A stretch of 64,000 nucleotides of DNA, taken from Phoronis australis. Its lineage: Eukaryota > Phoronida > Phoronidae. The position numbers and the translations under genes were made by a program. Position 1 is the stretch's first letter; each line of letters starts with the position of its first letter. Shown one piece after another: positions 52,490 to 63,980 of the stretch. The notes beneath the pieces are model-generated. The model was not told the DNA's origin. It worked only from the letters and a program-made list of their open reading frames with translations, and did not search any database. Location of the stretch: contig NMRA01000149.1 of the NCBI GenBank assembly GCA_002633005.1, positions 494,886 through 558,885 on the forward strand, written 5' to 3'.

Positions 52490-52760
52490 CTAGAAAGTGA
52501 TCCCTGGGATATTGGCAATAACTGGCAGTTTGTCACTTCTTCAGAACAAGCTCAAAAGTTTTCAATCATGTGACCTGATATTTTATGACCTTGAACTGAA
52601 GAGATAACAAATCGTCAGTTCTTTCAAAGCCCAACAATCACACCTGCTTTGACTAAGGAACACCTGGAGACTAATGTCATGATGCTAAGTGGTCTAAATA
52701 AAAGTTTTTTTGTAAAAGAAAGCACAGGCATAATACTGCTTTAGACTCAGGACTACAGGG
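52490..52760. repeat. dispersed repeat family R1, copy near 52.6 kb
   Basis: AAGTGATCCCTGGGATATTGG...AACTGGCAGTTTGT at the left; AAATCGTCAGTTCTTTCAAAGCCC in the middle; and GTGGTCTAAATAAAAGTTTTT then ATACTGCTTTAGACTC at the right. Both arms and the right terminus of family R1 are represented. Confidence 0.6.
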
Positions 52761-55533
52761 GGCAGTGCAGCTTATGCGAAAATTGGCAAATGAAATTGTC
52801 ATAGATATTGAGACTGTCGTAAAGAAAATTAAAATTACAATTATGGGACAGTGCAGGTAAAGGATAAATCCAAATATTAGCACCAGTCATGCTCATCTTA
52901 ATAAAAGCTCGTTTGCCATACTTCAGGAGGACTACCAAAAGTGAGCACTAAACTAATAAAATTGTCACCAGGCACCAAATCGGAACTGTCCAATGCAAGT
53001 GCTGCTCTCTCTTGGGTAAAATCCTATTTAATGATTTTCATGAAGATCCTTCATCACACCAGGTAGATATTAAGGCAAACTCAAATAGCTGTTGGACACT
53101 TGGTCAGACACGACTACACACTCTGCGCACACTATGTGTACACATACATGTATGTGGGCACATAAAAAGGGGTTGCCGCACTGCTCCAAATTAACAATAC
53201 CTCTCCAGCAATTGGCTTTGGCAACACCAGGGGTGTCAATGGGCAGCCAAATGGACATTGGGCATCGTCACCATGTTAACTTACCATGAGAAACAAAAAT
53301 GAGAAAAAAAAGAAAATATGCAGTCTCTTATATAAGAAGCACTTACACTCGACATGATTAGAGGCATGGAATGCGAAGACTCGTAAAAAAATACCCCTTA
53401 AACAGCTGGTGAACATTAATTCTTGGGGATGCCACCGTTAAGAGTTATTCATCTTGAATTTTTCTAGAAAAAATGGCCATATTCACTATTTTTCAAACAG
53501 ACGAAATATAAAACTCTTGCATCTCAATAGTTTTCAAATTTTATGTCCCTAATAATATATATGCGTGCAAGTGCTCCAAGAAGTCAAACTGACTGCAACT
53601 TACCATGCCAAATAAGGATACATGCCTTGCCGAGTAAGAAAGTGAAGAGCAGTTGACAGATCATTTTTTGATTTGAAAATGCTTGGACACCAACAGAAAT
53701 TCAATAAGTTAACGAAAAAACAGTAAGCATAAGTGGTGAACAGTTTGACTTGTGTGTCAGTGGTAGAGAATGATTTTGAATAATGCAAATAAGTCTGTTT
53801 TTCACGTTCAATGTCACTTTAACCAGTCTTATCTATTCATTTACATTACACATTTTTAAACGAAAAATTAAAACAAGAGTTGTTTTCAGAAGTGACCCGT
53901 TCAAAAATATTCTGCTTCAAAAAAATTTCTATGATTTAGCACCTAAAAATATTAAAATGCAAAAATGTAAAAATATAAAACCAGGAGCACAAGGTAATAC
54001 ATACAAGTTCTCTGTGCCTCTATTAGAGACCGCATATTATTATAACCGGTGTTTTACTGCACTGACAGACAGTAAAATATAACAACAGCCAATCTTTATT
54101 CTGCAGCCACAAAAGCACAACAGGAATGATGAGTAAGGGACAGTTGGTATATTAATTTCAGCATTACATATCCCCCAGCTTCTATTCAAGATCAGTTTCT
54201 ATCGAAGAGATACTCTCTCAACTAAACAGCAACAGGAATTACTTTAGATCAGACTTCTTACTCAATTCATACACGGACCATATTATCACAACTCAGTACA
54301 TGTTAATACAAAGCCAATAGGTATGGCTGAGGGTCTCGAGCAAAGTACATACAAATGACAATATGATATATATAATGCTATCAACAGGTCTTGGTTAAAA
54401 GAAGCATACATACCTTATAGTCCAGCCATGCTTTTATCAACTCCATCTTAATATTTGACGTTATCAATAGTCTTATGGCCAGCAAAAGAAATAAAGCTTT
54501 GTTACATTTGTATAAGAGACATATTTAAGCAACCATAATCCATCAATTAGGTTAGAATTCTGGAAAAACGTGGCATTTCGATGTCAAAAAGACATAATTT
54601 TTTTGTTCTGTAACAGCAAGTTGATGAAATTTTAGTAACTTTTGTTTGTCACGTTAGTAATGAAGAACACACCAAACTTTGGACTTTTTCATCTTCACAA
54701 AATCTTTGCAATTTAAGCGTTTTAGGATGAAGAATGCCACAATGTGATTACTCGCACACTAACAACAGATACAGACGTAGCCTAATCCACCTTTCTTGTG
54801 TTCACAGGTCCCAAATAAAAGCAGCACAGATTCACATAAAAATTGTCCATGGTGAGAGTTCAGAAATTTGCCAATAATTTACTGAACTCCAAATTTGTAG
54901 AAAAAAATTGTTATGCAGGAAATACGGCCAACAAATTGAAGGCATGAGTCAACGACAGGTTCAATATTCCCAATAAATTAAATACTATACATTACTGTTA
55001 AATACTGTGCATTGTTTTCCAAGGTTGTAATTTCCATTTCAGATGATTTCCCATCACAAGTATTTGTATCGCCTCCAAATTTAGACATGAATAATAGCTC
55101 ATGACAACATTTCCAAAGGCTTAAGAGAGCAATTGCTCAATTTTATTATTTGATGACAGCTGTATATCACAAATAATGCTGTCAATGTGAAGTAACTTTC
55201 AAGTATAAAGTACAAATGTTACGTGAAACAATTTCCATTTTCATTAAAGAATCTACAATAAACCTCTTATTACTTGGCACAGCATTTGAGTGTGAGTAGT
55301 GACGAGAAAATGATCCATTGTTACGCCTTGGATAGGCAGAAAAATTATTGTTGAAGCAACAGTCCAAAACGATGAATTTTTTTACCTTTGTCTCCTACTG
55401 AAACAGATACATTTCATACACTGCATGCTATTTTTTAGCACCTGTGTGCAATGATATCAAATGCTTTCTGAAGGTCAACGACCCGTTACCTCAAAAATGT
55501 TTGTTCAGATTGCTTCAGCGTTACCATCAAGAA

Positions 55534-55647
55534 TGCTTGAGCCCAAACTTAGTGAATAAGAATGGTGCCTTTATAGAGGTATGGGACAGTTGCTTGAGCC
55601 CAAACTTAGTGAATAAGAATGGTGCCTTTATAGAGGTATGGGACAGT
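55534..55647. repeat. perfect 57-bp tandem duplication
   Basis: Two identical adjacent 57-bp copies (55534-55590, 55591-55647) beginning TGCTTGAGCCCAAACTTAGT, with the first eight bases repeated again after them. The length is a multiple of three and the duplication keeps a 75-codon plus frame open, but nothing else marks that frame as coding. Confidence 0.97.
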
Positions 55648-56031
55648 TGCTTGAGATCACACCTAAATTGAGTTCCGTTGCCATTTCAAACAAAAGCAAG
55701 TGTCAAATGTTAATTTTGAAATTCAAGTCATGAACTAAGGCAAGTTGACAGTTGTTTTCCGTGATGATATCGAGGTCAGAATGGAGTTCATTTTTGGCTT
55801 AATGAAGCATTTCATTCTAACTTTATCTCACTTTAACGTTGGCAGTTTTTGACACGGCAATGCACCTCTCAATGGAACTTTAAAAGAAGTATGAAATAGA
55901 TGGAACTTTTGTAAAGCTGCTGACTGGTGACATGCAGCTCAAGACAACTGTATTTAAGTAATCTGAAAAGACACATATGCCAATGTAAAGTCATAGGTAC
56001 TTGTTTCAACACCTACTACTTAAACGTCTAA

Positions 56032-56253
56032 CATGAGCAGAAGACACAGTTGGCAGACAGCAGGATTTCAGCAAATCAAATTATGCAGATTACCAGACAT
56101 GAGAAAATCCAATCAGTGAACAATTACTCTATCCTCAATCCGTCTCAGCACCGCACTATTTCTAGTATTTTAACCTCCACCTCCAACAATCCGGCACGCT
56201 TCAACACGACATCCAAAGCAGCAGCATTGTGTAAGTATTCTCAGTTGGAATGA
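56032..56253 (+). mobile_element. tyrosine recombinase C-terminal fragment (Crypton/DUF3504-like)
   Basis: A 73-codon open stretch containing ISANQIMQITRHEKIQSVNN, then YSILNPSQHRTISSIL, and ending at a TGA at 56251-56253. The order I-x-Q-I-T-x-H followed ten residues on by N-N-Y is the C-terminal part of the tyrosine-recombinase fold, with the conserved His and the catalytic Tyr. The NNYS..N..Q...S.IL continuation is typical of Crypton-derived and DUF3504 proteins (KIAA1958, ZMYM and QRICH1 relatives). The upstream catalytic Arg region is missing: a stop lies at 56029-56031, so the fragment is truncated or spliced there. It could be a transposon remnant or the last exon of a domesticated gene. 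Confidence 0.6.
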
Positions 56254-57174
56254 CATGCAAACAACTTCTTAAACGGAACCATCTAAGGCGGCGAATTCCA
56301 CATCCACGTTCATTCAAACGGAGACGAACCCCAACTCAAGAAACCACGTGGTGAGACTGATTAGCCGTGATGTGTCAAGGGCAATTGAGCGCTCATGCAC
56401 GAAGAAGTCCTGCTGACAGTTATTTATAAACATTTGTTATGTCTTAATGTTACAACTTCAAAAAGTATTTATTAGATTCTAACTCGAATGTTTGTTATGA
56501 AAGCTAACTGCAATTTACAATTGTTAAGTTTAAAATAAAAATTTTCTAAAAAATAATTGGGTTTCCTTTACATTGCGCAAGCGTCTTTTTACAAAAGTTG
56601 CGTCATGTGGTTGAAAGTTTTAGAAACGTCGAGTTTTTCGCCAAAAAGATCGTGCTTATGGTTCATGGGAAAAAAATGGAAAGCCTCGGGATTTTGAAGA
56701 AATTTCCAAGAGGTTTTGCCCATGTTATAAACTTGAGACGAGTGTCGGATTCTTTGTTTATAAGTTCTCCAACTAAGTTGTGACACATTCTAAATGGCTT
56801 AAGAAGTTCACGAAAATCGAACAATAAGAGAAGTTAATGTGGTGCTACAACAGAGTGCTTGGAGAAAATGGTTTCAAATATATTTTTGTTACAGTCTGAT
56901 AATGAGTTAAAGCTCGTTTTTGTACCTAATCATTAGAAAAGTTACTAGAGCAATGCAAAGCATCCACTAGGGTTGCATTTTAGCATTATGTTATACAAAA
57001 AATAAGGCCATTAAAAAAATAATTGCAAATGGTCTGGTACACGTTGTACCAGACGTTCGCAGGCCACACATGTGATCCCATTGCATTGATCACCTGGAAC
57101 CATTTTTTGGCTGCTTTATCAACATAGTTAAAACCGAGCTAAGGAGCTAGCAAACTGACTCAAGGGTCTAGCAG

Positions 57175-57242
57175 TGTGGCCCAGTGGGACTCGAACCCAC
57201 CACCTTGAGTAAAGAAAGCGGGCACCTATCAGACTAGGCCAC
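57175..57242 (-). tRNA. tRNA-like element, probably pseudogene or SINE head
   Basis: On the minus strand a 7-bp acceptor-like stem (GTGGCCT with GGGCCAC) and a perfect T-arm (GTGGG, loop TTCGAGT, CCCAC) are present. Box B is GGTTCGAGTCC and box A is like TGGCCTAGT. The anticodon arm does not fold with a 7-base loop: the best pairing, GCTTT with AAGGT, leaves eight bases. Total length is only 68. The acceptor stem extends outwards to about 13 bp with one mismatch (57171-57248 region), unlike a real tRNA. I therefore favour a tRNA-derived repeat and give no anticodon. Confidence 0.5.
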
Positions 57243-58503
57243 ATTGCCTCCTTTAATAAAGTCACTAAGACACACAGCAAAAGTCAAATCTGTCTGAAAC
57301 ACGACAAGTGCTGCTGTCTCCTTGATAGAAACCTGTTTGATAAGAGTCGTGGACATCAAAGATCTTGGTCAATACAGAGCCAAACTTAAAGAAATCCTAA
57401 ATTAGGACCCTGCGGGTGCCTCAGAAACTGGGCTCCTAAAATCAAAATCGGGCATACTGTTCACTGAAAACAATATTATCATAGTTCACAAATTGATAAA
57501 TATTGAGGCAAGGGCAAAAAACAAATTTGCCACTAGGGGTGCCACACTTGTAGCCGTGTTCATCGGAATAGGAACACACGGCCATTTGTGAAATTTCAGA
57601 CAATTTGGCAGATAAAAAGACAGACACCAAAACATGCAAAAATAACAAAAACAGCCATAAGGAAGCAGTTTATGCCTGAAAATGGGAAGGTGTTGTCATC
57701 ACATACTTGCCAAATTTAATGAAAATCGGTCAACGAAAAAACTAAAGTTACCACTAGGAGACGCAGCAGCAATCAAATCCATCCAAAATTTGGCTCGTGC
57801 CGTCCCTTCCGCGATACAGACATGTTTGCAAAATTCACGGAAATCCATAACGGGGTTTAGGAAAAACAGCAGCAGATGCCAGCTGGACAGGAATGACGAT
57901 GTAATGAACCCCCCCACACATAAAAACGCGAGAGCACAAAAAAAGCAAAGGAATCTCTTGGGGTTGGATTGTTCCAAAATAACAATAGGATTTACCTACT
58001 GAAGGAGAGTTTCAAATCTTTCAGCATATTTTTCATAGGTAGTTGAGTGGCAAGTCTAAAGTACTACAAGTTACATGTCAGTCACATAACATATGCCGTA
58101 ACACTTTTACATTTTACCTACTAGAGATGTCAGAAACTGTAGTTTTGGCAGGAGGTTGTTACCTAGCGACATTGTAGAAGGATGTCAACAGCTTGTAGTC
58201 AACAACAGCGTTGTGTGACTGGCTTATAAACTTTGAACAGCCATCCTGCATAGGTGGCGACGAACTGAACATCCCACAAATTCCCGATACCGGACTGCAC
58301 TAATTCAAAGTTGACTTTCAATAAGTATATAAATAAAAAGAAATAGATTTGAACGGAGAACAATTTAAGTTTGCCTTGCATTTGTTGCTGGAAGGACTTT
58401 AATCTAAATATTTTGAATCTGTAGTGACATCACCAAAAACGCATTCACTGGCACTGGCACCGGCACCATAATACAACGAAACTTGACAAGGGGACACTAA
58501 AAA

Positions 58504-58509
58504 TTTATT
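58504..58509 (-). terminator. candidate poly(A) signal of the DBHS-like gene
   Basis: It reads AATAAA on the minus strand, about 375 bases beyond the stop codon of the exon at 58884-59147, a reasonable 3' UTR length. Confidence 0.4.
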
Positions 58510-58883
58510 AATAAAACATTGTATACAAGCTATCAAAGGACATGTTACGTGCACTTAATTCAACTAAAATGGGGAATCACAGTCTTTAACCCCTCTTGTT
58601 ACTCCCTTTTTTTGCACAAAAATAGCTACAAGGTCTTATATTACTTTATCTAATTACACAAGTAATAGTTTCGGTGCCAAATCAAGCCAACAACATAAGA
58701 CTTAACTTGTCAATGCGGCAACACAGATTTACCAGTCATAATGAAAAGCACTCGTAAGTCACCATCATCGATGCGCAACTCTGTGCTAGTATTTCATATG
58801 AAAATATACACCATCCACAGATTGAAGAACACAATTGTTTGATTAACACAACAGAAAGTCTCCACATCAAAAGCTCAGTCTCT

Positions 58884-59147
58884 TTAATATCTTGGACGTT
58901 TAGCGTCTCCATAATCCTCGCGACCGCGACGGTCTCGGCTCTGTATACGTGGTCCCCCTGCTCTGGGGCCGCCCATATTACCCCCCATAAGGTTACCCAT
59001 CATTCCCTGGGGTGCACGGGGTCGGGGACCAGACATGCTGGCCCCAGGGCCAGGTCCCATAAGGCCTGGACCAAAGTTGCCCCCCTGGGCTCCATGTTGA
59101 CCCCCAGGACCACTGTTCACCGGAGGCTGATCGAATCTTGACTGGCG
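58884..59147 (-). CDS. last exon of a DBHS-family RNA-binding protein (NONO/SFPQ/PSPC1-like)
   Basis: A minus-strand terminal exon of 87 codons plus stop, opened by acceptor CTGTCTTGTGCAG (59148 onward). It encodes RQSRFDQPP, a long Gly/Met/Pro/Arg-rich tail (GPGLMGPGPGASM, GGNMGGPRAGGPR) and the end RGREDYGDAKRPRY. DBHS proteins have two RRMs, a NOPS element and a coiled coil, then a low-complexity tail. SFPQ ends in RGREEYEGPNKKPRF and NONO in a similar basic-aromatic motif, and both carry RFGQ shortly before the tail. These nuclear proteins act in transcription, splicing and paraspeckles. No upstream exon was found between here and the right edge, so the preceding intron exceeds 4.8 kb or exons were missed. 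Another Gly-rich RNA-binding protein remains possible. Confidence 0.6.
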   Translation of the reverse strand, partial: RQSRFDQPPVNSGPGGQHGAQGGNFGPGLMGPGPGASMSGPRPRAPQGMMGNLMGGNMGGPRAGGPRIQSRDRRGREDYGDAKRPRY

Positions 59148-60309
59148 CTGCACAAGACAGCGTTTTTAACACATAAGAAAAGCCGGAGCCAATGCAAGTC
59201 CGCAGAGACATGGGTTATTTATAGGAAAACCCAGAATATGTTGAAATCACATTATCAGCCAAAGCAGGACCGGTGAATCGATGTAGTTGTTGCAGGAGTC
59301 ACCATCAGGAGGAAGCATCACATAGGAAAGAAATGACAAAAACAATGCATTAGAAAGGTGTTTACTTGTCTTTTACACAGAGAGTAGAACCTTTCACATC
59401 CTATATGGCCTAGGACTGCTCTCCACCAAGTATAATCAGTAGACAACAAGCCTACCCAGGTGCTCCCTGAAGCTGTTACCAGTGCTTTTGACTATCACAG
59501 CAACCCATGGTATGTTTGGCATGAGCATGCTACTTCCATAACACCAGCCACCATTCATCATGTCGCAATTAATAAACAATGCCTGCTCCAATATTTAGGA
59601 CAGTGCCACACAACAGATATTTAGCAATGTGGTTTTGGTGTTTATGATGATAACAACAGGCATCACATAAATTTCTCATTTGAACAATTGCTTAGTGAAC
59701 ATTTAGTAATCTGTTCTCTTGCCCCCCAGAACCATTTTGATTAGGTTTCAAAAACCACACGCCAAACCCAATTTTATTCAAGGTTCTCATATGTTGACTG
59801 ACAGCTATTTACAATTATTAAAGCCAAACCCAAGGAAGATGGCATTAGTTCACAATAAGTGAAAATGAATCGAGGCTTTCACATTCACACTGTCAAGTAA
59901 TGACCAACAAACTCCTGTTTATTTGAAACAAAGGCTGCAATGATCAAGAGTATATACACATCAACCTTGGTGAATGAGTCAGTGCACACTTAAGTTAAAA
60001 TTTTGAAATGTAAAAGATTCACAAAGCTGCAAATTTGCTATCAAGCTGCCTGAACATTCTCTGAAAAATTACAAATAAATGCTTAATGTAAATTCCAAAT
60101 GATTGCTGCCTTTAGCAGTCTTATCTTTTTGACAATGGAGTTACGTATCGTGACTAGTGGACTCGCGTCGGCGTCCGGCAGTGATCATAACACTATAGTC
60201 GCAACAGACCAACGGTAATATCTGAGCGGCTAATTCAAAGTTAAGGTTACATAGACTTAGTCAACTTGCCATGGTATTTAGCCAAATATTTACAAAACCA
60301 TACATTTTA

Positions 60310-60860
60310 ACTCAGTAAAGTATATATTTTCTGAAAGTAGAAGGCATGTAGAATTTGATTTTCAACTTGATACCAATGTGCTGTGAATTAGATCATGTGA
60401 CCACCCATTTTTACGTAAAATTTAACAAAAAAAAAAAAACAAAAAAACAATGGTATTAACAACATGACCTCACTTTGCTTTACACTAATGATGAAATCTC
60501 AAAAATGATGTTAAAGTTTTCTAAATAATCATTTTGTTTTTGTTTGATACCACTTTTGAGTTTTTGCATAAAAATCACAGAAGTCCCGTTTTTGATAACC
60601 TCTCTTGTACGTGGAAAAATTTGAAAACAATTCCAAACACCGTTTTGCCGCACAGTGCATAAAGAATAGTACCAGAAAGTTTGATATGAATCCAATCAGC
60701 CATTTCTGAGATATGGTGTTCCAAATTTTGCCATTTTTCAAGGGTCCCACATAATTTTAAGGTCGCCAAAATTTGTTTATCAACAAATGTCCACATTAGG
60801 TGCCTCATTTGAAGGTAGTGCTTGATATTCAACGGGGAGCTGAAACCACTTTTGTTGTTA
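60310..60860. repeat. dispersed repeat family R2, copy 2
   Basis: Matches 5850-6735 from GTATATATTTTCTGAAAG to the block TTTGATATGAATCCAATCAG and ATTTCTGAGATATGGTGTTCC, without the 350-base insertion of copy 1. Where copy 1 has GTCACGTGACC, this copy has ATCATGTGACC, a typical CpG-decay difference. Confidence 0.65.
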
Positions 60861-61122
60861 AGGTTGGAATTATTTTAAATTTTAAAATGCTTCGAAGATG
60901 GCGATAAAGTTCAAGTAATTAGGCAGTACTTATGTTGTTTAAATCGTTTTCTGGCTGCATGTCACCCAAACAAAAATCAAAATCCCAAGAACAAATTTAA
61001 AAATATCCTTGAAATCAGCAACTATCGATGGAATTTCCATGATTTTGTTCATTGCAAAGGTTAATTATTAATTTGCTCATTTAAATATTCAAATTTGATG
61101 TGACGTAATGAAACATCAGAAG

Positions 61123-61635
61123 CTATCAGTAGTCCCTTTCAAACCGACTTAACTCCGGACTGAGTGGAGCGTCGACGTAAACAGCACAGTTAACTGGACC
61201 GTTCATACTGGCTTCAGTAGTTGATGAACATCGAAGTAAACAGTAGGTGATGCTGTTGTCATCGAACTTATCGCAAGGCAGGCCTGCATGCCAAGATTTT
61301 TTTAAATGTGACAATTTGGGAACATCTACATGTGCTAATTGTCATTGAACTTATTTTTAAATGGATTGGTTATCAGAGCAAAACATAAGAAGCTATTAGT
61401 GACGGCACTATCCTGTAACTCTTGACGAAAACAGTGGCACATGATAACTTTGATTGGACCAAAGTTAACCGTTCATACTGCACCACAGCGTTGACGCTGC
61501 GCTGTTAAATCCACCTGTTAAATGCGATGTTAACTGGAGCTGTTAACTGTGATCCAGGACTGGAGTTAAGCGTTCATACTGACCCAAACTCCCCAAACCA
61601 TCGACGTTTCGACGTTAGTATGAAAGGCCCCAATG
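61123..61635. repeat. fold-back element of about 510 bp
   Basis: The left end CCCTTTCAAACCGACTTAACTCC and the complement of the right end (GGGGCCTTTCATACTAACG, later GCTTAACTCCAG) are related inverted repeats. The phrase CGTTCATACTG occurs three times inside (about 61200, 61467, 61568), next to GTTAACTGG-type words, so the ends are made of shorter repeated units. No coding capacity. Confidence 0.55.
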
Positions 61636-63690
61636 AGATAAAACCCACTAGCACAGTAGTGATTAGACTCAATATTTATCTGTTTGATCGCACACAGCCT
61701 AAGTGACCTTAATTTATAACGAAATTGTAAAAACCACATTTCGTTGCCTGAATGTGTGGGAAAAGATAAAATCTGTCAACTATTTTTGCTGGTAACACAG
61801 CAAACAGTGGCTAATCTTCAAACTTGAGGTCATGTTTGATGAAGTTGTGTTTGGCAAGGTTTAAGCTGAAATCAACACTGGCAATCTGTGGTCCCATTTT
61901 GTTAGCTGGTTCTCGCCAAATCAGACAGTGTAACCGTAGGCACAGTTCTACTGGTTTGCCAGGTATAATGGAATTAAAAACCACATAAACTTCCATAATC
62001 GGTGAAATCAATCTACCAAATTGTTTCAATAGCAACAGAGAATAAAACTGGTGACAACAGTACAAGGAGCTTAGATATAAATGTGCTCAACTATTAACGG
62101 CATGAACAATTAATTGGGTGATCCCAATTATTTACGCAATAAAAAATTCATTGGGTGTGCTCAATTATTAATGGCATGAACAGTTCATTGGGAGATCTCA
62201 AAAAGAACTACTTGTCAAAGTCTAAAAAATCATATCTTTGATGAATATAACAAGGCACTACCATTATCAAAACTCCCTGAAAAAGAGATGAGATCAAAGG
62301 CTGGCCCGGCCCATTTTTTATTTATAGAGAGCATACTTGGTGGTGAATCAAGGAAGACAAGATGATAAATATCCACCAAAGTATCCGTTATACAACAACA
62401 TGATGAGAACGTTCGTTTCTACAAAAGGTGTGTATTTTGTTATAATTATAAAATTGACTTTAATTTAATCAATTTTCAAATGTATTATCACCATTTTGAC
62501 TTCTATTCTCAGAGAAGCCTTTCATAAACGATACCTCAGAATATTCGATTCGATGTTTGTCAGTACAAACTCAATGGATTCAATAATATTGTTATCACCC
62601 ACAGTACAACAAAGGTAACAACAACAGAGACTTGATATAACCAATAGTGCACCTGGGCAGACTTGTTGGAAGAAATGTTTAGCCAACCTGAAACAGACTT
62701 GGAAAATATGTGTTACAAAATACGGAATACAGCAATAGACACGAGTCCTATGATATGCCGTAGAATAATGTCATGAAGAAATCAAAGTACACCAATACAG
62801 AAAATAAAGGAAAAACACAATAAAAATGTGTTCACTGTCACTTCAATACAAAAAGGATAAAAGCTACGCTTGAAGGTTGTTTGCTGCTGGAGTAAAACAG
62901 TACTGGCTCCTCAACCCACTCTCTACACAAAGTGATGGGGGTAACGTCTGGCATATTCCAACACAAAGGTCAACAGTTCCAATATATAAGACTGAGACAT
63001 CTTATTGTGGCTTCAACATGCACTTCCTGCTGGTTTGACAGCAAACTGTTCTCAAAGACAATAAAAATCAACAACACAGCCAACAGATCAAGATTACTGT
63101 TCCGTGGAAACTTACCCGATAGACCGTGTATCAAAACCTGTCCGTCATTCTTCAAACCACAGATTCAACTGCTACTAGTTATTTTGATTCACAGGAAACA
63201 ACAGTTTGTGAAAAAAAAAATTCTTGTCACTATCTTTGTAAAAGGTTTACATAAACAGTGTTTTTTTCTTCATATAACCCTTGAGTACACCCTCTTACAA
63301 AAGACAAGTTACTTTTGGAACATGAGTTAAGTACAGACTAGTTTACAGTCAGAGCGCATTTTCCACATGCAAGATAACCCACCGTCAAAAAGTGCCGCAC
63401 TATGAACTCATTAGATCGGATTAATATTTTGTCGACACAACTTGTGAATGCGAGAAACAGTGCAAAGCATTGTAACAGTATTTGGATTGCAAAAAATATT
63501 TTTCAAAATGTCCGACTCATAAATAAGTACTGAGGACATTTGTCCCATTTATTTTTACCAATTGATTTTGAATGAAACTCTGCCACTCTATTTTTGTCAG
63601 AAACTCATAATTTGTAGACATATCACTACTATGTAAATCTGTCACTCAGACTGAAGCTGCCAACAAAGACACAAACAGTAGCAAAATGAT

Positions 63691-63980
63691 GAATATGAGA
63701 GGGGAGTATGTTCACTGCCTGTGATTTTTTGAATATGAGAGAGGGGAGTATGTTCACTGCCTGTGATTTTTTGAATATGAGAGAGGCGAGTATGTTCACT
63801 GCCCGTGATTTTTTGAATATGAGAGAGGGGAGTATGTTCAATGCCCGTGATTTTTTGAATATGAGTGAGGGGAGTATGTTCACTGCCTGTGATTTTTTGA
63901 ATATGAGAGAGGGGAGTATGTTCACTGCCCGTGATTTTTTGAATATGAGAGTGGGGAGTATGTTCACTGCCCGTGATTTT
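63691..63980. repeat. 42-bp minisatellite, seven copies
   Basis: Copies begin GAATATGAGAGAGGGGAGTA at 63691, 63731, 63773, 63815, 63857, 63899 and 63941. The first lacks two bases. Single substitutions distinguish copies. Because 42 is a multiple of three, both strands stay open in some frames and give a spurious 14-residue peptide repeat. Confidence 0.97.

Larger units (their letters stand above)
44100..58800. other. CpG-depleted domain, no gene recognised apart from listed fragments
   Basis: CpG falls sharply here: I count about 14 in 45121-46320 against about 52 in 9001-10200, while TG and CA are abundant. The domain includes repeats, a recombinase fragment and a tRNA-like element, but no multi-exon gene that I could read. 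In invertebrates such depletion marks methylated, broadly transcribed gene bodies. Confidence 0.6.
59150..63690. other. probable intron or flank of the DBHS-like gene
   Basis: I see no coiled-coil or RRM-coding exon on the minus strand here. The contents are repeats (60310-60860, 61123-61635) and a brief CpG-rich patch near 60150-60230. Confidence 0.4.
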
